This document shows, in pieces, positions 49,599 through 60,949 of a stretch of 64,000 nucleotides of DNA. Source of the DNA: Palaemon carinicauda (lineage: Eukaryota; Arthropoda; Malacostraca; Decapoda; Palaemonidae); contig NC_090768.1 in the NCBI RefSeq assembly GCF_036898095.1, positions 44,515,984 to 44,579,983 on the forward strand. The letters are read 5' to 3'. Every line of letters starts with the position of its first letter. The first letter of the stretch is position 1. Below the pieces are notes generated by a model that searched no databases, was not told the origin of the DNA, and saw only the letters and a list, made by a program, of their open reading frames with translations. A program made the position numbers and the translations under genes.

Positions 49599-50114
49599 GA
49601 AGAGGTCCTGTCACAATGTGTCACAATGTCAGGATAAAGTTCTCGCGAATCTATGTTTTCACTAGAGACAAGTTTTGATGTACTATTAATAGATTTAATG
49701 CAAATGTTTATTTTGTGATCTCACTGTTTGTAGGTTTACAAGGTTCTAGATATTGCCAAAGATAGTGATGATTTTAGGATGATTGTTGCAAGGTCACTCG
49801 TTAGCCCACGGCTGTTTTCTTTGAATGTCCTTCGACAACGCAAGCATCCGTCTAAAGTATAGGAGTAGTGTCATCTGCTAGACCAGTGGCACTTGAAATG
49901 CATTCTTTATTTTTATCACTTATGAAAGCTTTGCTTAGGTCCTGTTTGGATGATCAACTTTGTAGTTTTACCTTTCCCCCCCATTTTTTTTTTCTTTTTT
50001 TTTTTTTTTTTGTAATCATAACTGTGTGTATGCTATCGGGTAGTTTGGGTAATTGCTTAATCATGCTGCAGTTTTCATTTGTCTGGTATGTGTTTATCTA
50101 CATATTTTAATAAA
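49599..50114 (+). promoter_or_regulatory. 3' untranslated region and polyadenylation signal
   Basis: AATAAA at 50109-50114 is the first canonical signal after the stop codon, about 510 nt downstream. An A/T-rich stretch follows, consistent with a cleavage site. Confidence 0.55.
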
Positions 50115-50578
50115 ATTTTCATATACATTAATGATATAAGGAAAAAAGCTGCTTAATTACTTGATGCAAAATATGTTATAGGGGGCTGAAGAGATTAGAA
50201 ATAGTGGAAGTAATTTATGTCCTGTGGAGTTCAAAGGGTTAGATGAGGCAGAGTAAACCTTTTTGGTCTTTCATAACATTTGTCTTTCAGTGCACTGATC
50301 AACTTACAATAGGTTGTGGATTTTATTTCACTAGCTGCCCTCACTCTTTTTATATTTTGTTCCCTGCTTCTCTCTAGTTGATATTTACAAAGGATTTCTT
50401 TGTGGATTTTTTTACCATTGCTTTTTGAAAGGAATGGTTGTAGGGAGCTGTCTGTTCAATCTGAAGAAATAGCCCAGTTGTTTCATTGCATCTAGAAGGC
50501 CGAGAGGGTGATATAGTTTCTTGGTCGTGATTCTGGGCTTCATTTTAGGTTAATCTCGTATATCTTGGTCAATGACCA
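50115..50578. other. Intergenic, nothing recognised
   Basis: AT-rich sequence without a shared repeat or an exon-like signal. Confidence 0.4.
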
Positions 50579-50886
50579 TTAATCCTTTTACCCCCAGGCT
50601 CTTTGGAAATTTCCAACCCTTAACCCCCAAGGGGTTATTTTTTCCCCAGCACATTTTGCAGTATATTTTTTTTTAATTGCTCTAACAGCCTTAGTTTTTC
50701 TCATAGAGAGGTCAGGTTGGTCTCATTCTCTTGGAAAATGCCTGAATTTTTTCAAAAAAATATAAAAAATCTGAAAAAAAAAATTTTATAGCATTTTTTT
50801 GCAAGGACGTACCGGTACGTCCATGGGGGTAAAGGGATGAGTTTTGTGAAACGTACCAGTACGTCCGTTGGGGGTAAAAGGGTTAA
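50579..50886 (+). mobile_element. piggyBac-type MITE, copy 7
   Basis: TTAA on both sides; left terminus has one change (TCCTTTTACCCCC). Contains the palindrome GGACGTACCGGTACGTCC. Confidence 0.87.
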
Positions 50887-52328
50887 AAGTAGGAAGACGC
50901 CATCACAAGAAAGTTCTCCTTTCTTCTGACTCCCAACGTATTAGTGTGACCAAAGTATTTCTGATATATGATTCTCCTTGTCTTCATAAGGACTTGAGAG
51001 CTGCATTTAGTGTCGCTTTGTTTGCCAGGCAGTGGTCGTATCTAGGCAGAAGTATTCAACACTCAGCCTGTTGAATTATTGAAAGTAGACAGTCAAGAAG
51101 GCCAAGTACCATGACAGGACGTTCATGTCCTACCATTCTTTCAGAAGGCATCCACCAAGAACATAGGAGTCTTGCTTTTTGGCTCGAGAAATGTGGTTGG
51201 CCTACAGGGAAATTCACTGCCAACAGGCCAACCGAAACAAATAAGATTAAGCTGTTTTGTCCACGAACCATTCGTAATCGGTAGAGACCTTGTCTCTAGA
51301 AATTAAGGGGAGCATAGACAAAATTAGCAACAGAGCAATTGTGTTAGAAGTTGAGAAAATGGGCTGCTCATTTCCTTTTCAGTTGGGAAGCTGCTTCTCA
51401 ACCGACTTGTTGAGACTACTATAGGTTCGAATCCATGGAGATTGATTTGAGGTTTATGTGGGAGAAGCTGGCGATAGAATAGGCGAAAGCCATGTTAGCG
51501 TTTTATTACATTCAATTATTTATAGTGCCAGATAGGAGTGGCACCAAATCTCTTAACTTAGCTCTTTGAACAAGTTTGTGTAATAATTGATTTTAAGTTA
51601 GAAGTGGTGGACCCCAGAAATGGATTTCATTTAGATTGGGGATGCTGAACCTCAAGGGTGTTTACCTCCACATTCTATTTAACCCAACTTTGAGAGAAGA
51701 TACCTTGGGTGTATATGGATAGAGAAGTACCAATTTTCATTTTTTGCTTTGGATCTTATTGCAACCAAATTTTCACAAAGACTTTACTTAGGCCTTTGGA
51801 AAGGGATTAAGTTCAGATATTTAAGACATGGCTTAATTTTGGCAGCTCTAGTACAGGAACTTCGTCTATAACTACAGTATATGGTTCAAGGAATCTAGAG
51901 GGCAGAATTGGTTTTCAAATTAATCAGGAGAGGTTGACATGCGTGGGAATGAACATGGACACGTAGAAACTTGATGTATTCCTTCATAAGGTTTTCGGGG
52001 TAATTGACTCATTCCAAACACTTACTTGTTAAATCACATTGTTTACCATTACATTTAACACAAGGAATATGGGTTCTTTTCTTATAACAAAATCCTATTA
52101 ACTGAACACTCTTCACATTAACATGTAAAACAAGGGAACGATATACTTTACTAATCTTATTCAAAATACTGCAACAGCATAAAAGTGTCAATATTACCCA
52201 AAAATTTGAAATTGAGGTCCAGCTGGAGAGAGCGAGTTCTGAGCAGTGGCAGCCATTCCAATTGTTTTGAAGTTCTTGGCGAACACATGCTACCATTTGT
52301 TACTATTCCTACATGTAGACTACTGGTA
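50887..52328. other. Intergenic, nothing recognised
   Basis: About 1.4 kb. Parts near 50890-51480 are slightly GC-richer and could be an old retroelement fragment, but I can match no motif. Confidence 0.35.
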
Positions 52329-52765
52329 ACATACATACATACATACTTATACCAAAGGCACTTCCCCCAATTTTGGGGGGTAGCCGACATCAACAAAGAA
52401 ACAAAACAAAAAGGGGACCTCTACTTTTTACGTTCCTCCAGCCTAACCAGGGACTCTGCCGAGTTCAGCTGGTACTGCTAGGGTGCCACAGCCCAACCTC
52501 CCACATTATCCACCACAGATGAAGCTTCATAATGCTGACTCCCCTACTGCTGCTACCTCCGCGGTCATCTAAGGCATCGGAGGCAGCATCAGGGCCTACC
52601 GGAACTGCGTCACAATCGCTCGCCATTCATTCCTATTTCTAGCACGCTCTCTTGGCTCTCTCACATCTATCCTCCTATCACCCAGAGCTTTCTTCACACC
52701 ATCCATCCACCCAAACCTTGGCCTTCCTCTTGTACCACTGGTAACACCAGAAGGAATGGCAAATA
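52329..52765 (-). repeat. LINE 3' end, family U, copy 3
   Basis: Tail is an ATAC microsatellite at 52331-52350. Read on the minus strand, the far end encodes GRPRFGWMDGVKKALGDRR followed by [16 protein letters not shown] and a stop, typical of a LINE ORF2 C-terminus. This is the most informative copy. Confidence 0.7.
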
Positions 52766-53950
52766 CAGTACTTCTTTTTTTTTTTTTGTTTCAAGTCAAG
52801 GAGCAGTTTGGTATTGTTAGCTTTATGAAATTACAGTAAGATCCAACCCACCTCATGTCCCTCATCAGTTACCTCGTACATTAGGAATGCGGTTGGCCCA
52901 CAGACATCTCAAACTGAGGTCACTTTATATGCGGCTATCAAAGTCCTGGTCAGATGATTTTTATTTTCCTGTTATTTGAACAGTAATTTGCAGTGTCTCA
53001 GGACATTCGTAAGCCAGTAAATATTTACATAAGAAGTGGTATGTGTATACAGTACATATTTATTTTTTTACAATGAAAAAAGAATTGGTTTTGTAAGACA
53101 GAGCCACTCCGTTAGAATAAAGTTATTTTTAAATAAGTTTCATGTTTCACATACAGAAGATTAAGCTGAAGTATAACTGATGCCTGTTGCGTGGTGGTCA
53201 TAATGCTTGGTATTGTTTGATTTGAGTTAGTAATTCAAACACTGGGACATGTTTCGTAAATAATAACATTATTTCGTACATAGCGTGAAGATTTCAGTTG
53301 TTTCAATGAAAGTATTACAAATTTTGCAGGGAAAGGTTTTTCTTATCGGTAGGTATTCCACAAATAACTCCCCATAATATTGAATGAGGAGCTTTCTCTA
53401 TATAAAGACCGCGTATCGATAAACTTTCTTGCCTCCCTAAAGCATATCTAAGAAGTCTAAGCAAATCATATACCCAGAGGTCAAATTATTTTTGTCATTA
53501 TGCTACAAAGTGAAGAAACTACCATGCAACTCTAAGAATTTTGAAAACTAAACAGATTTATTAGTGACTGCCACAGTCAGAGTAAATTTAATTTAGTCAT
53601 TGGAAACTACAGAGGAGCCAATACACTTAAAAAAATTTCTGTAGATTCCTGACACCTTCCTGTGGCATATAATGTATGGCTGTGAAAGAGTTGATGATTT
53701 AAGGAAACTGTAAAATAAAGTTTTAAGCTTGTGTGTATTTCCAAAGCTTTTATAAACATGTTTGTGATCTTTTCACAGCCTCATGTCTATTTGGGAAATT
53801 GATGCATAACTTGATTCCAGTGTATTTAATCTGTTTCTCATCGTTACGTTGACTTGAAATTTCACATCCCTGTGCCTTTGGCTTTAGTCACGTAGATATT
53901 TTCCTGAGATCTACGTTATGGAAGTTGATTGTTAATCTTCAGATAGAAAT
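52766..53950. other. Intergenic, nothing recognised
   Basis: AT-rich, about 1.2 kb, with no match to the repeat families described here. Confidence 0.4.
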
Positions 53951-53952
53951 AG

Positions 53953-54512
53953 GTACCGTATATTTCTGCGTATAAATCAACCCTATATTCCAAAATTTAT
54001 CTATTAACCCTTTTACCCCCAGGCTCTTTGGAAATTTCCAATCCTTAACCCCAAGGGGTTATTTTTTTCCCAGCACATTTTGCAGTATATTTATTTTAAA
54101 TTGCTCTAACAGCCTTAATTTTTGTCATAGAGAAGTCAGGTTGATCTCATTCTCTTAGAAAATGCCTGAATTTTTTCAAAAAATTATCAAAAATATGAAA
54201 AAAAAAATTTTATAGCATTTTTTTGCAAGGACATACCGTACCATGGGGGTAAAGGGATGGCTTTTGTGAAACGTACCAGTACGTCCTTTGGGGGTAGAAG
54301 GGTTAAAAATGGGGGGTCGTCTTATACTACCGTTATAAAAATCACACCTTGAATTCTATGTCTGGTTTATCAGTAGGCTAGCCTAGGATGAGGTGCGATA
54401 ACCACCGACACACATATACAGTACTATCGGTATGAGATAAATTCATAAAAATTTTCTCAAATTTTGTACCTCGTCTTATATGAAGGTCGCCTTATACGCG
54501 GAAATATACGGT
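53953..54512. mobile_element. TIR element interrupted by a piggyBac-type MITE
   Basis: Left end TACCGTATATTTCTGCGTAT and right end ATACGCGGAAATATACGGTA form terminal inverted repeats of about 22 bp with one mismatch. MITE copy 8 sits inside with TTAA on both sides; without it the host is about 255 bp. Non-coding; superfamily not assigned. Confidence 0.65.
54004..54306 (+). mobile_element. piggyBac-type MITE, copy 8
   Basis: TTAA on both sides, nested in the TIR element. The internal palindrome has been partly deleted (ACATACCGTACCATGG). Confidence 0.87.
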
Positions 54513-55530
54513 AATTCACTGCCATTGTAATTTTTGCTGCTGATCCAAAGCCAGTATATTTTTTATATAAGAATATTTTTTTTTATAGCAAGTGTAACAT
54601 TAGTATAAAAAAATGTAGTGTATTAAATTTCTTAAGGAATAGTGATAAATATATTCTACAGTAGCAAAAAAAAAAAAAGAAGCTTTGAATGCACAGTAGC
54701 TTCAATGATATATTTTTACAGGTCATTTACAATCTTTTTATAAAGACAAAAATGTCTTCGTGCTTTAAAGCAGCATTTTTTGTGGGAAAAATATTATTAG
54801 TATTTTGTTAGGATGACTGTGATAGCCTATCTGTTTAAGAATCCCATATTTGGTAGCTGTACGTGATATGACTGTACCTTTTTTTTCAGTTACTGTAATT
54901 CAATATTTACTCCAAGGAAATGCTTTATTTGTCGATATCCATTTGTTATCTAGTTAATCATATAGTGTATTCTATGATTGTTGCATCTTTGCTTCACATC
55001 CATTTTTATTCAGAGAAATTTTATTTGATTTCAAAGTTGATTTTAAAAGATACGAGGCCAGCGAAAGTGTTCTCCAAGAGTTTTGCAGGATATTGGCCGC
55101 ATTCAGCCAAACTAGATTATAATATTGGTTTTATTATAAACACATTGCTTTCTTATAGCCTTTTGTGCATCCAGACATACTCCAAAAAGGAGGAAAATTC
55201 TCTCCTGGTTGGCTGTGCATGCTGGCTCTAAAGGACTCCTGTTGATAGATTAATTCCCTGTGTGTTTGGTTTGCTATATGTAACTTTAAATTCTTCTCCC
55301 ATAAGTGTGCCTTTTTTCCTCTCACTTCATTGTGTAAACAATCTGGAGAATATTTGATTACGATCACCGGAGAAAACTTTTAAGACAAAGAGTATCTGAC
55401 ACGGCAGTACTGTGCTTCTTACCACTTACCACTAGAACGTTCCATTCCTTGTTAAGGGAAAAGACTTTGAGAAAATGTTTAGATATTTAAAACTTCATGG
55501 GTAAGTGTCGATCAAACTGAGTTTCTGGAG
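54513..55530. other. Intergenic, nothing recognised
   Basis: AT-rich, with short frames only (longest about 103 codons at 54920, without recognisable content). Confidence 0.4.
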
Positions 55531-55539
55531 AAAAAGCAA

Positions 55540-55632
55540 TCTGAACATCGTTGTCGTCGTAGTCATTGTCGTCGTTGTCATCATTGTCATCGCCGTCGTC
55601 TTCATCGTCGTTGTCATCATCGTCATCGTTGA
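55540..55632. repeat. GTC/ATC trinucleotide tract
   Basis: Interrupted trinucleotide run (CGTCGTAGTCATTGTCGTCG and onward), read as a methionine/threonine-rich peptide in one minus frame; not a gene. Confidence 0.8.
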
Positions 55633-55812
55633 GGGGTGAGGGTTTCCCCTACAATTTAGTGATGCGTTAGATGAAGCTGGCTGACCCTTTATGTAAGGGT
55701 CCCCATTTAGGCCTTGGTAAGAAACCGTTCTATCTAAGAAGGCCACGGGCATGCCATAAAACATACCATTTACAAAAGTACCCTCTTCCATCCCCTTTTT
55801 CTCTTGCATTTA

Positions 55813-56150
55813 GAGGCTGTTGTGGCCGATGAGGTAACATCTCTGACTGGTGAACGCCAGACTAAGGTTCAAGTCCCGCTCAAACTTGTTAGCTTCTTTG
55901 GTTGCTGCAACCTCACCATCCTTGTGAGCTAAGGAATGGGATGTTTGGGTTAGCCTTTAGGTCTATCTGCTGAGTCATCAGCAGCCAATGCCTGGCCCTC
56001 CTTGGTCCTAGTAGCTTGGGTGGAGAGGGTTTTGGGTGCTGATCATATGTATACGTGGTCAGTCTCTTGGGTATTTTCCTGCTTGATAGGACATTGTCAG
56101 TGTCCTTTGCCTCTGCCATTCACGAGTATACTTTAAACCTTTAAATACTA
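55813..56150 (+). repeat. tRNA-derived SINE, family 1, full-length copy
   Basis: tRNA-like head (GGCCGATGAGGTAACATC, B box AGGTTCAAGTCCC) and the complete body seen at 221-547, ending near CTTTAAACCTTTAA. Confidence 0.75.
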
Positions 56151-56890
56151 CAGGGAATAAATCTTTAATTGCTATTATAGCTGTTTTGTAGTCCTAAGAC
56201 ACATTCAACCTGATGGATCCCTTCTTATTTTTTGCCTCTCTCTAAAAATATCTCTGGATACACAATAGGCCATTAAAAGTAATTGGTTTCCAATAGAGAT
56301 TTATATTGTTTATGAGGAACTGATGATTTTATATTTGTATCTTGAATTCATATGAAGAAGATTATCTTTGTTTTATTGATTTGAAGAGTATCTTGTCACA
56401 AAAATATAGAATTATATTAATTGTTTTATTGTAAGAGCTTTTATGTATGAAACATATATCCATCATGGATACCAAGCCTAAACTATAAAGATGTATAGTT
56501 CTAATACTTGATCTTGAATTCGGCATTTCCCAAGAATGAGATATATTATTTTTACTCACTTTATTTCATAAATTTCTTTTATATTCTTGAAGTCTTAGGT
56601 CTTGTGACCATTTTTTTTTATGTTAACAATGTCTCTGTGTTCATGTTTATATGTTATCAAAATTCATTGTTAAGAGATAAACTTAATACATCATCAGCCA
56701 TACCTTTTTTTATGTTTATAATCCTTTACAGTTTGTTTATATTAAATAGTCTTTGGAAGATTTATGTGATGTAGATTGTAGTGTGATGGCAAGGGGACTA
56801 TTCATCTTGAAGCACTATAAGTATTAAAACATAAATCTCAGATATTGTATCAAAAACTCTAAGTGAAATACCGCAATAAAACAATATTTC
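56151..56890. other. Intergenic, nothing recognised
   Basis: AT-rich and unique within the window. Confidence 0.4.
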
Positions 56891-56892
56891 AT

Positions 56893-57300
56893 ACATTCAT
56901 ATACCAAAGCACTTCCCCCAATTTTGGGGGGGTAGCCGACATCAAACAAATGAAACAAAGAAGGGGACCACTCCTCTCTATGTTCCTCCCAGCCTGACAA
57001 GGGACTCAACCGAGTTCGGCTGGTACTGCTAGGGTGCCACAGCCCACCCTCCCCCGTTATCCACCACAGATGAAGCTTCATTACGCTGAATCCCCTACTG
57101 CTGCTACCTCCGCGGTCATCCAGGGCACCGGAGGAAGCAGCAGCGCCTACCGGAACTGCGCTCGCCATTCATTCCTATTTCTAGCATGTTCTCTTGCCTC
57201 TTTCACATCGATCCTCCTATCACCCAGAGCTTCCTTTACTCCATCCATCCACCTAAACCTTGGCCTTTCTCTTGTACTTCTCCCATATACAGGTAATTTA
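56893..57300 (-). repeat. LINE 3' end, family U, copy 4
   Basis: Same structure as copy 3: short ATAC-like tail, 3' untranslated region, then the ORF2 C-terminus in antisense. Confidence 0.68.
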
Positions 57301-57469
57301 ATACAGTAAGCAAGATGACATTTGTAATGTGAAAAGGACCATTTGTTGACATTTACAGCTGAAAATCGTAGCCATGAGAGTTAAGTGAAGCCTACCCTAA
57401 GCCAAAATTTAAAATCCGACTTAACAAACAGCACCTTGGTACTTATCAAGTTTGAGTTGAGGACTTTTT

Positions 57470-57990
57470 TACAGGTCCTCAACTTACAAACTTAATAAGT
57501 TCCAAGAAGCTGTTCGTAAGTCAAATTTTGCTAAATTCTGGCCTAGGGTAGGCCTAAGCTGACTCCCATGCCTACAAAAGTCAACGAATAGTCCCGTTTC
57601 ATATAATATCCCTTTTACCCCCAAGGTAAGGTTAAATTTCGAGCACATTTTGCTATATATTTTTTTGAAATTGCTCTAACAGCCTTAATATTTGTCATAG
57701 CTCAGGTTGGTCTTATTCTTTTGGGAAATGCCTGAAGTTTCTCTTAAAAGTTATCAAAAATAAGCAAAAACATGTAAATAACAGTGATTTGTAAGAACGT
57801 ACCGGTACGTCCTTTTGGGGGCGAAAGGGATATAAATATCAGGTTATTGCAAATGTCGTTTTACCAACTTTATTAAGTGATATAATGTTTTTATTACAGC
57901 ATTTCTTTATTTTACAAATAAACAAACTTTTGATACAGTATCTGAGGTTTATGATTTGTGTTTGTATCTCTGAATATTTGTAAATTGAGA
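57470..57990 (+). repeat. Interspersed repeat T, copy 3, interrupted by MITE copy 9
   Basis: T-family sequence to about 57604 (GTTTCATATAATAT) and again from about 57834 (ATATCAGGTTATTGCAAATG) onward. Confidence 0.68.
57605..57833 (+). mobile_element. piggyBac-type MITE, copy 9 (degenerate, internally deleted)
   Basis: Recognisable ends (CCCTTTTACCCCC and GGGGGCGAAAGGG) and the CGTACCGGTACGTCC part of the palindrome. About 80 bp shorter than other copies; flanks read ATAT rather than TTAA. Confidence 0.75.
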
Positions 57991-57996
57991 ACCTTC

Positions 57997-58302
57997 TTAA
58001 CCCTTTTACCCCCAAAGGACTTACTGGTACGTTTCACAAAACTCATCCCTTTACCCCCTTGGACGTACCGGTACGTCCTTGCAAAAAACTGCTGTTTAAA
58101 TTTTTTTGCATATTTTTAATAATTTTTTGAGAAACTTCAGGCATTTTCTAAGAGAATGAGACCAACCTGACTTCTCTATGACGAAAATTAAGGCTGTTAG
58201 AGCAATTTAAAAAAAATTTACTGCAAAATGTGTTTGAAAAAAGGTAACCCCTGGGGGTTAAGGGTTGGAAAGTTCCAAATAGCCTGGGGGTAAAAGGTTT
58301 AA
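57997..58302 (-). mobile_element. piggyBac-type MITE, copy 10
   Basis: TTAA on both sides, inverted orientation, right terminus slightly decayed (TAAAAGGTTTAA). Confidence 0.85.
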
Positions 58303-58609
58303 TTAACAGATATGCAATATTAGATTCATCAATTTTTCTTTTTCCTTTTATTTCTTTCATGGCTGTCATTAGCTTTGTATTTTTTTTATAGATGTTTATG
58401 TTTTCCTCTCCAGTCCATTATTGTATTTTATTTGTTTTTTACCCTAGCTGTCGGCGTGCTGCCGCGCCAAAAGAACTTTTTTTAATAGTTTGTAGCCGCC
58501 TCCGTTTTTCAGAACATAGCATAGGACTTGCTGATCCCTTATGAACATAAGCATCTCTTACAAAAGCTAATATACCTCTCTACCACCTTCATCTGTTTAG
58601 ATTTGGTGG

Positions 58610-58745
58610 TTTAGTATTGTAACAACTGTGTAGATTTGGTGTTTCAGTATAGTAACAATTGTGTAAATTTGGTGTTTCAGTATAGTAACAATTGTGTAAA
58701 TTTGGTGTTTCAGTATAGTAACAACTGTGTGGATTTGGTGTTTAA
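58610..58745 (+). repeat. 33-bp minisatellite, about four units
   Basis: Unit TTTGGTGTTTCAGTATAGTA followed by ACAATTGTGTAAA, repeated about four times; open in one frame as VFQYSNNCVNL. Confidence 0.85.
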
Positions 58746-58754
58746 GTCTCTGAG

Positions 58755-58985
58755 GCGTCTTTTACTGGAATGGAAGGATTTCACGTTTTCGCCCCTGTTT
58801 GTTTGTGTGTGTTTGTTTTTTAACAGCTTCCTGGCCACAATTTTAATCTTAGAGTAATGAAACTTGCAGGGATTAACAAATTACCTAATTTTGGAAGGTC
58901 AAGGGTCAAGGTCACAGTGGAGCAAAAGGTCGAGAAACAAGCTGCCATGGTAGAGATCTGCTATCTACTGAGTGCCCTTCTAGTT
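58755..58985 (+). repeat. Interspersed repeat V with AGGTCA half-sites, copy 3
   Basis: Same order of blocks as the copy at 24376, including AAGGTCAAGGGTCAAGGTCA at 58898-58917 and the block ending CTACTGAGTGCCCTTCTAG. Confidence 0.6.
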
Positions 58986-58999
58986 CTTATTGCAACTTC

Positions 59000-59519
59000 G
59001 CTGTTTCCCTGCTGCACTTCGGGACTGTATGGCTCCCTAACTTTAGTGGTGGGAATTACGGCATTGTTTTTTAAAGGATAAGAATGAGAAGATGAATGGA
59101 TTAAATAAATGTCAGGTAACTGAATTGGGTACTATCAAACCACTTAAGTTTACTAAATACAGTAGTTAGGACTATTTCATATACAGTATATAGAATATGA
59201 AGTTGTTATAATAAGAAACTAAGTTTAATACTAAAGAGATGCAAGAAGAGCTGATTATAACAGAACTAAAGTTCACATATAAGAATTTGTGTTTGAATAG
59301 CAAATATAGAATATAAATGAAGGAAGAAATAAGTACTCGAAGAGAGGAAGAATGAAAATTTTACCATTTTTTATATTGATGGGTAATATTAATATTTAGC
59401 TTCTCTCAAGAGGTTAACTACTGCACTGTAATTGTCCAATGGCTACTTTCCTCTTGGTAAGTGTAGAAGAGACTCTTTAGCTATGGTAGGTAGCTCTTCT
59501 AGGAGGACACTCTAAAATA
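59000..59519. other. Intergenic, nothing recognised
   Basis: AT-rich, no repeat match. Confidence 0.4.
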
Positions 59520-59870
59520 AAACCATTGTTCTCTAGTCTTGGGTAGTGCCATAGCCTCTCTACCATGGTCTTCCACTGTCTTGGGTTAGAGATCTCTTGT
59601 TTCAGGGTACACTCAGGTACACTATTCTATCTTGTTTCTCTTCCTCTTATTTTCAAGTTTTTTACAGTTCATATAAGAAAGATTTATTTTGATGTTATTG
59701 TTCTTAAACTTCTCGTTGTTTTTCCTTATTTCTTCTTAAACTTCTCTTGTTTTTCCTTTTCCTATCCTCACTGGGCTATTTTCCCTGTTGGAGCCCTTGG
59801 GCTTATATCATCTTGCTTTTCCAACTAGGGTTGTAGCTTAGCAAGTAATAATAATAATAATAATATATAA
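59520..59870 (-). repeat. Interspersed repeat R, antisense long copy
   Basis: The reverse complement of the copy at 26336-26700, ending in a TAATAA run after GTTGTAGCTTAGCAAG. Confidence 0.72.
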
Positions 59871-59924
59871 TAGTGGCTAGCTAGATCTTTGGGCCAGGTT
59901 GCAAGGTAAAATACTATTTCATTC

Positions 59925-60035
59925 CTGTTTCTGGCACGCTCTCTTGCCTCTCTCACCTCTATCTTCCTGTTACCCAGAGCTTTCTTCACTCCATCCAATC
60001 ACCCAAACCTTGACCTTCCTCTTGTGCTTCAACAA
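59925..60035 (-). repeat. LINE family U, ORF end fragment
   Basis: About 100 bp (GGCACGCTCTCTTGCCTCTC onward) matching the ORF2-end part of copies 3 and 4, without the 3' untranslated region. Confidence 0.55.
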
Positions 60036-60239
60036 ATTAAACTTGAATTTCTCCTCTTCTCCTGACATCCCAGATTCTTTAATAAGAAGCCCTTGATTGC
60101 GGAAGCTCTGTCCAGCTGCTACCTTTTCAGGGAGGGGGTGGACGCCTTCAGGAGTGATGCGGTGCCGTAAGAACGATGCTTCGTCTGCGCCAAAGTTTTG
60201 GTGTTTCAAGTTCACTCGATGACATTCATGAGTATATTA

Positions 60240-60850
60240 ATAGTTAATAGTGTTGCAGCTTGATGGCCATATTTGCTCCATCTAACTGGACAGATAATAG
60301 AACTTCGTCGTCATTAATTTTACGTCGAGAAGATCAGCATGGTGGTGAGTACCCATAGTTTTTCATTTTTATTTGTATATTTGAAACAAGCAAGTATACA
60401 TTTACATACTGTATTGTACATTATAGGGATGTATGGATATAGGAATTATTCTTTTCACTTAAACTTACTTATATAGCTAATTAATAATGGTTATTTATTA
60501 ATATCTTTTATAGAATACATAATTTTTTTCATGTACCTTGGATATAGCACAGTACAGTATGTGAATAGCTTGTGTATTAATTCATTATAATGTATTTGTG
60601 AATATTAAAGATAGATTTTCCGCAACCTTGTGCCTCATGGATTATATCATGGTGTAGCAATTACCTAAAAACTTACCATTGAAAAAAAAGCGTTCATTGA
60701 TTGTCTCCTAAAATAAATTTTTTGTATAGTTTTTTTTTTGTATGTGTGAAGACTAAAGATCGTCCAAATTTAGATTTATTTGACCAATTTCCTTCTTTTG
60801 CACAATGTGGATTGAATATCTTCTGATTATTGATTTTGGGAAGGAATAAT
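60240..60850. other. Intergenic, nothing recognised
   Basis: AT-rich with no recognised content, immediately before the 33-bp array. Confidence 0.4.
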
Positions 60851-60949
60851 TGATTGGCTGTGGTTGGAATCTCAAACTTGGATTATGACTTAATTCTAAT
60901 GTTTGGCTTGTACGTGCATTTGGACAATCTCGAATCGAACTCAGATATT

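Noticed and set aside
54920..55231. 103-codon open frame in the downstream intergenic region
   Set aside because: AT-rich hydrophobic translation without homology or a splice or promoter context; chance frame.
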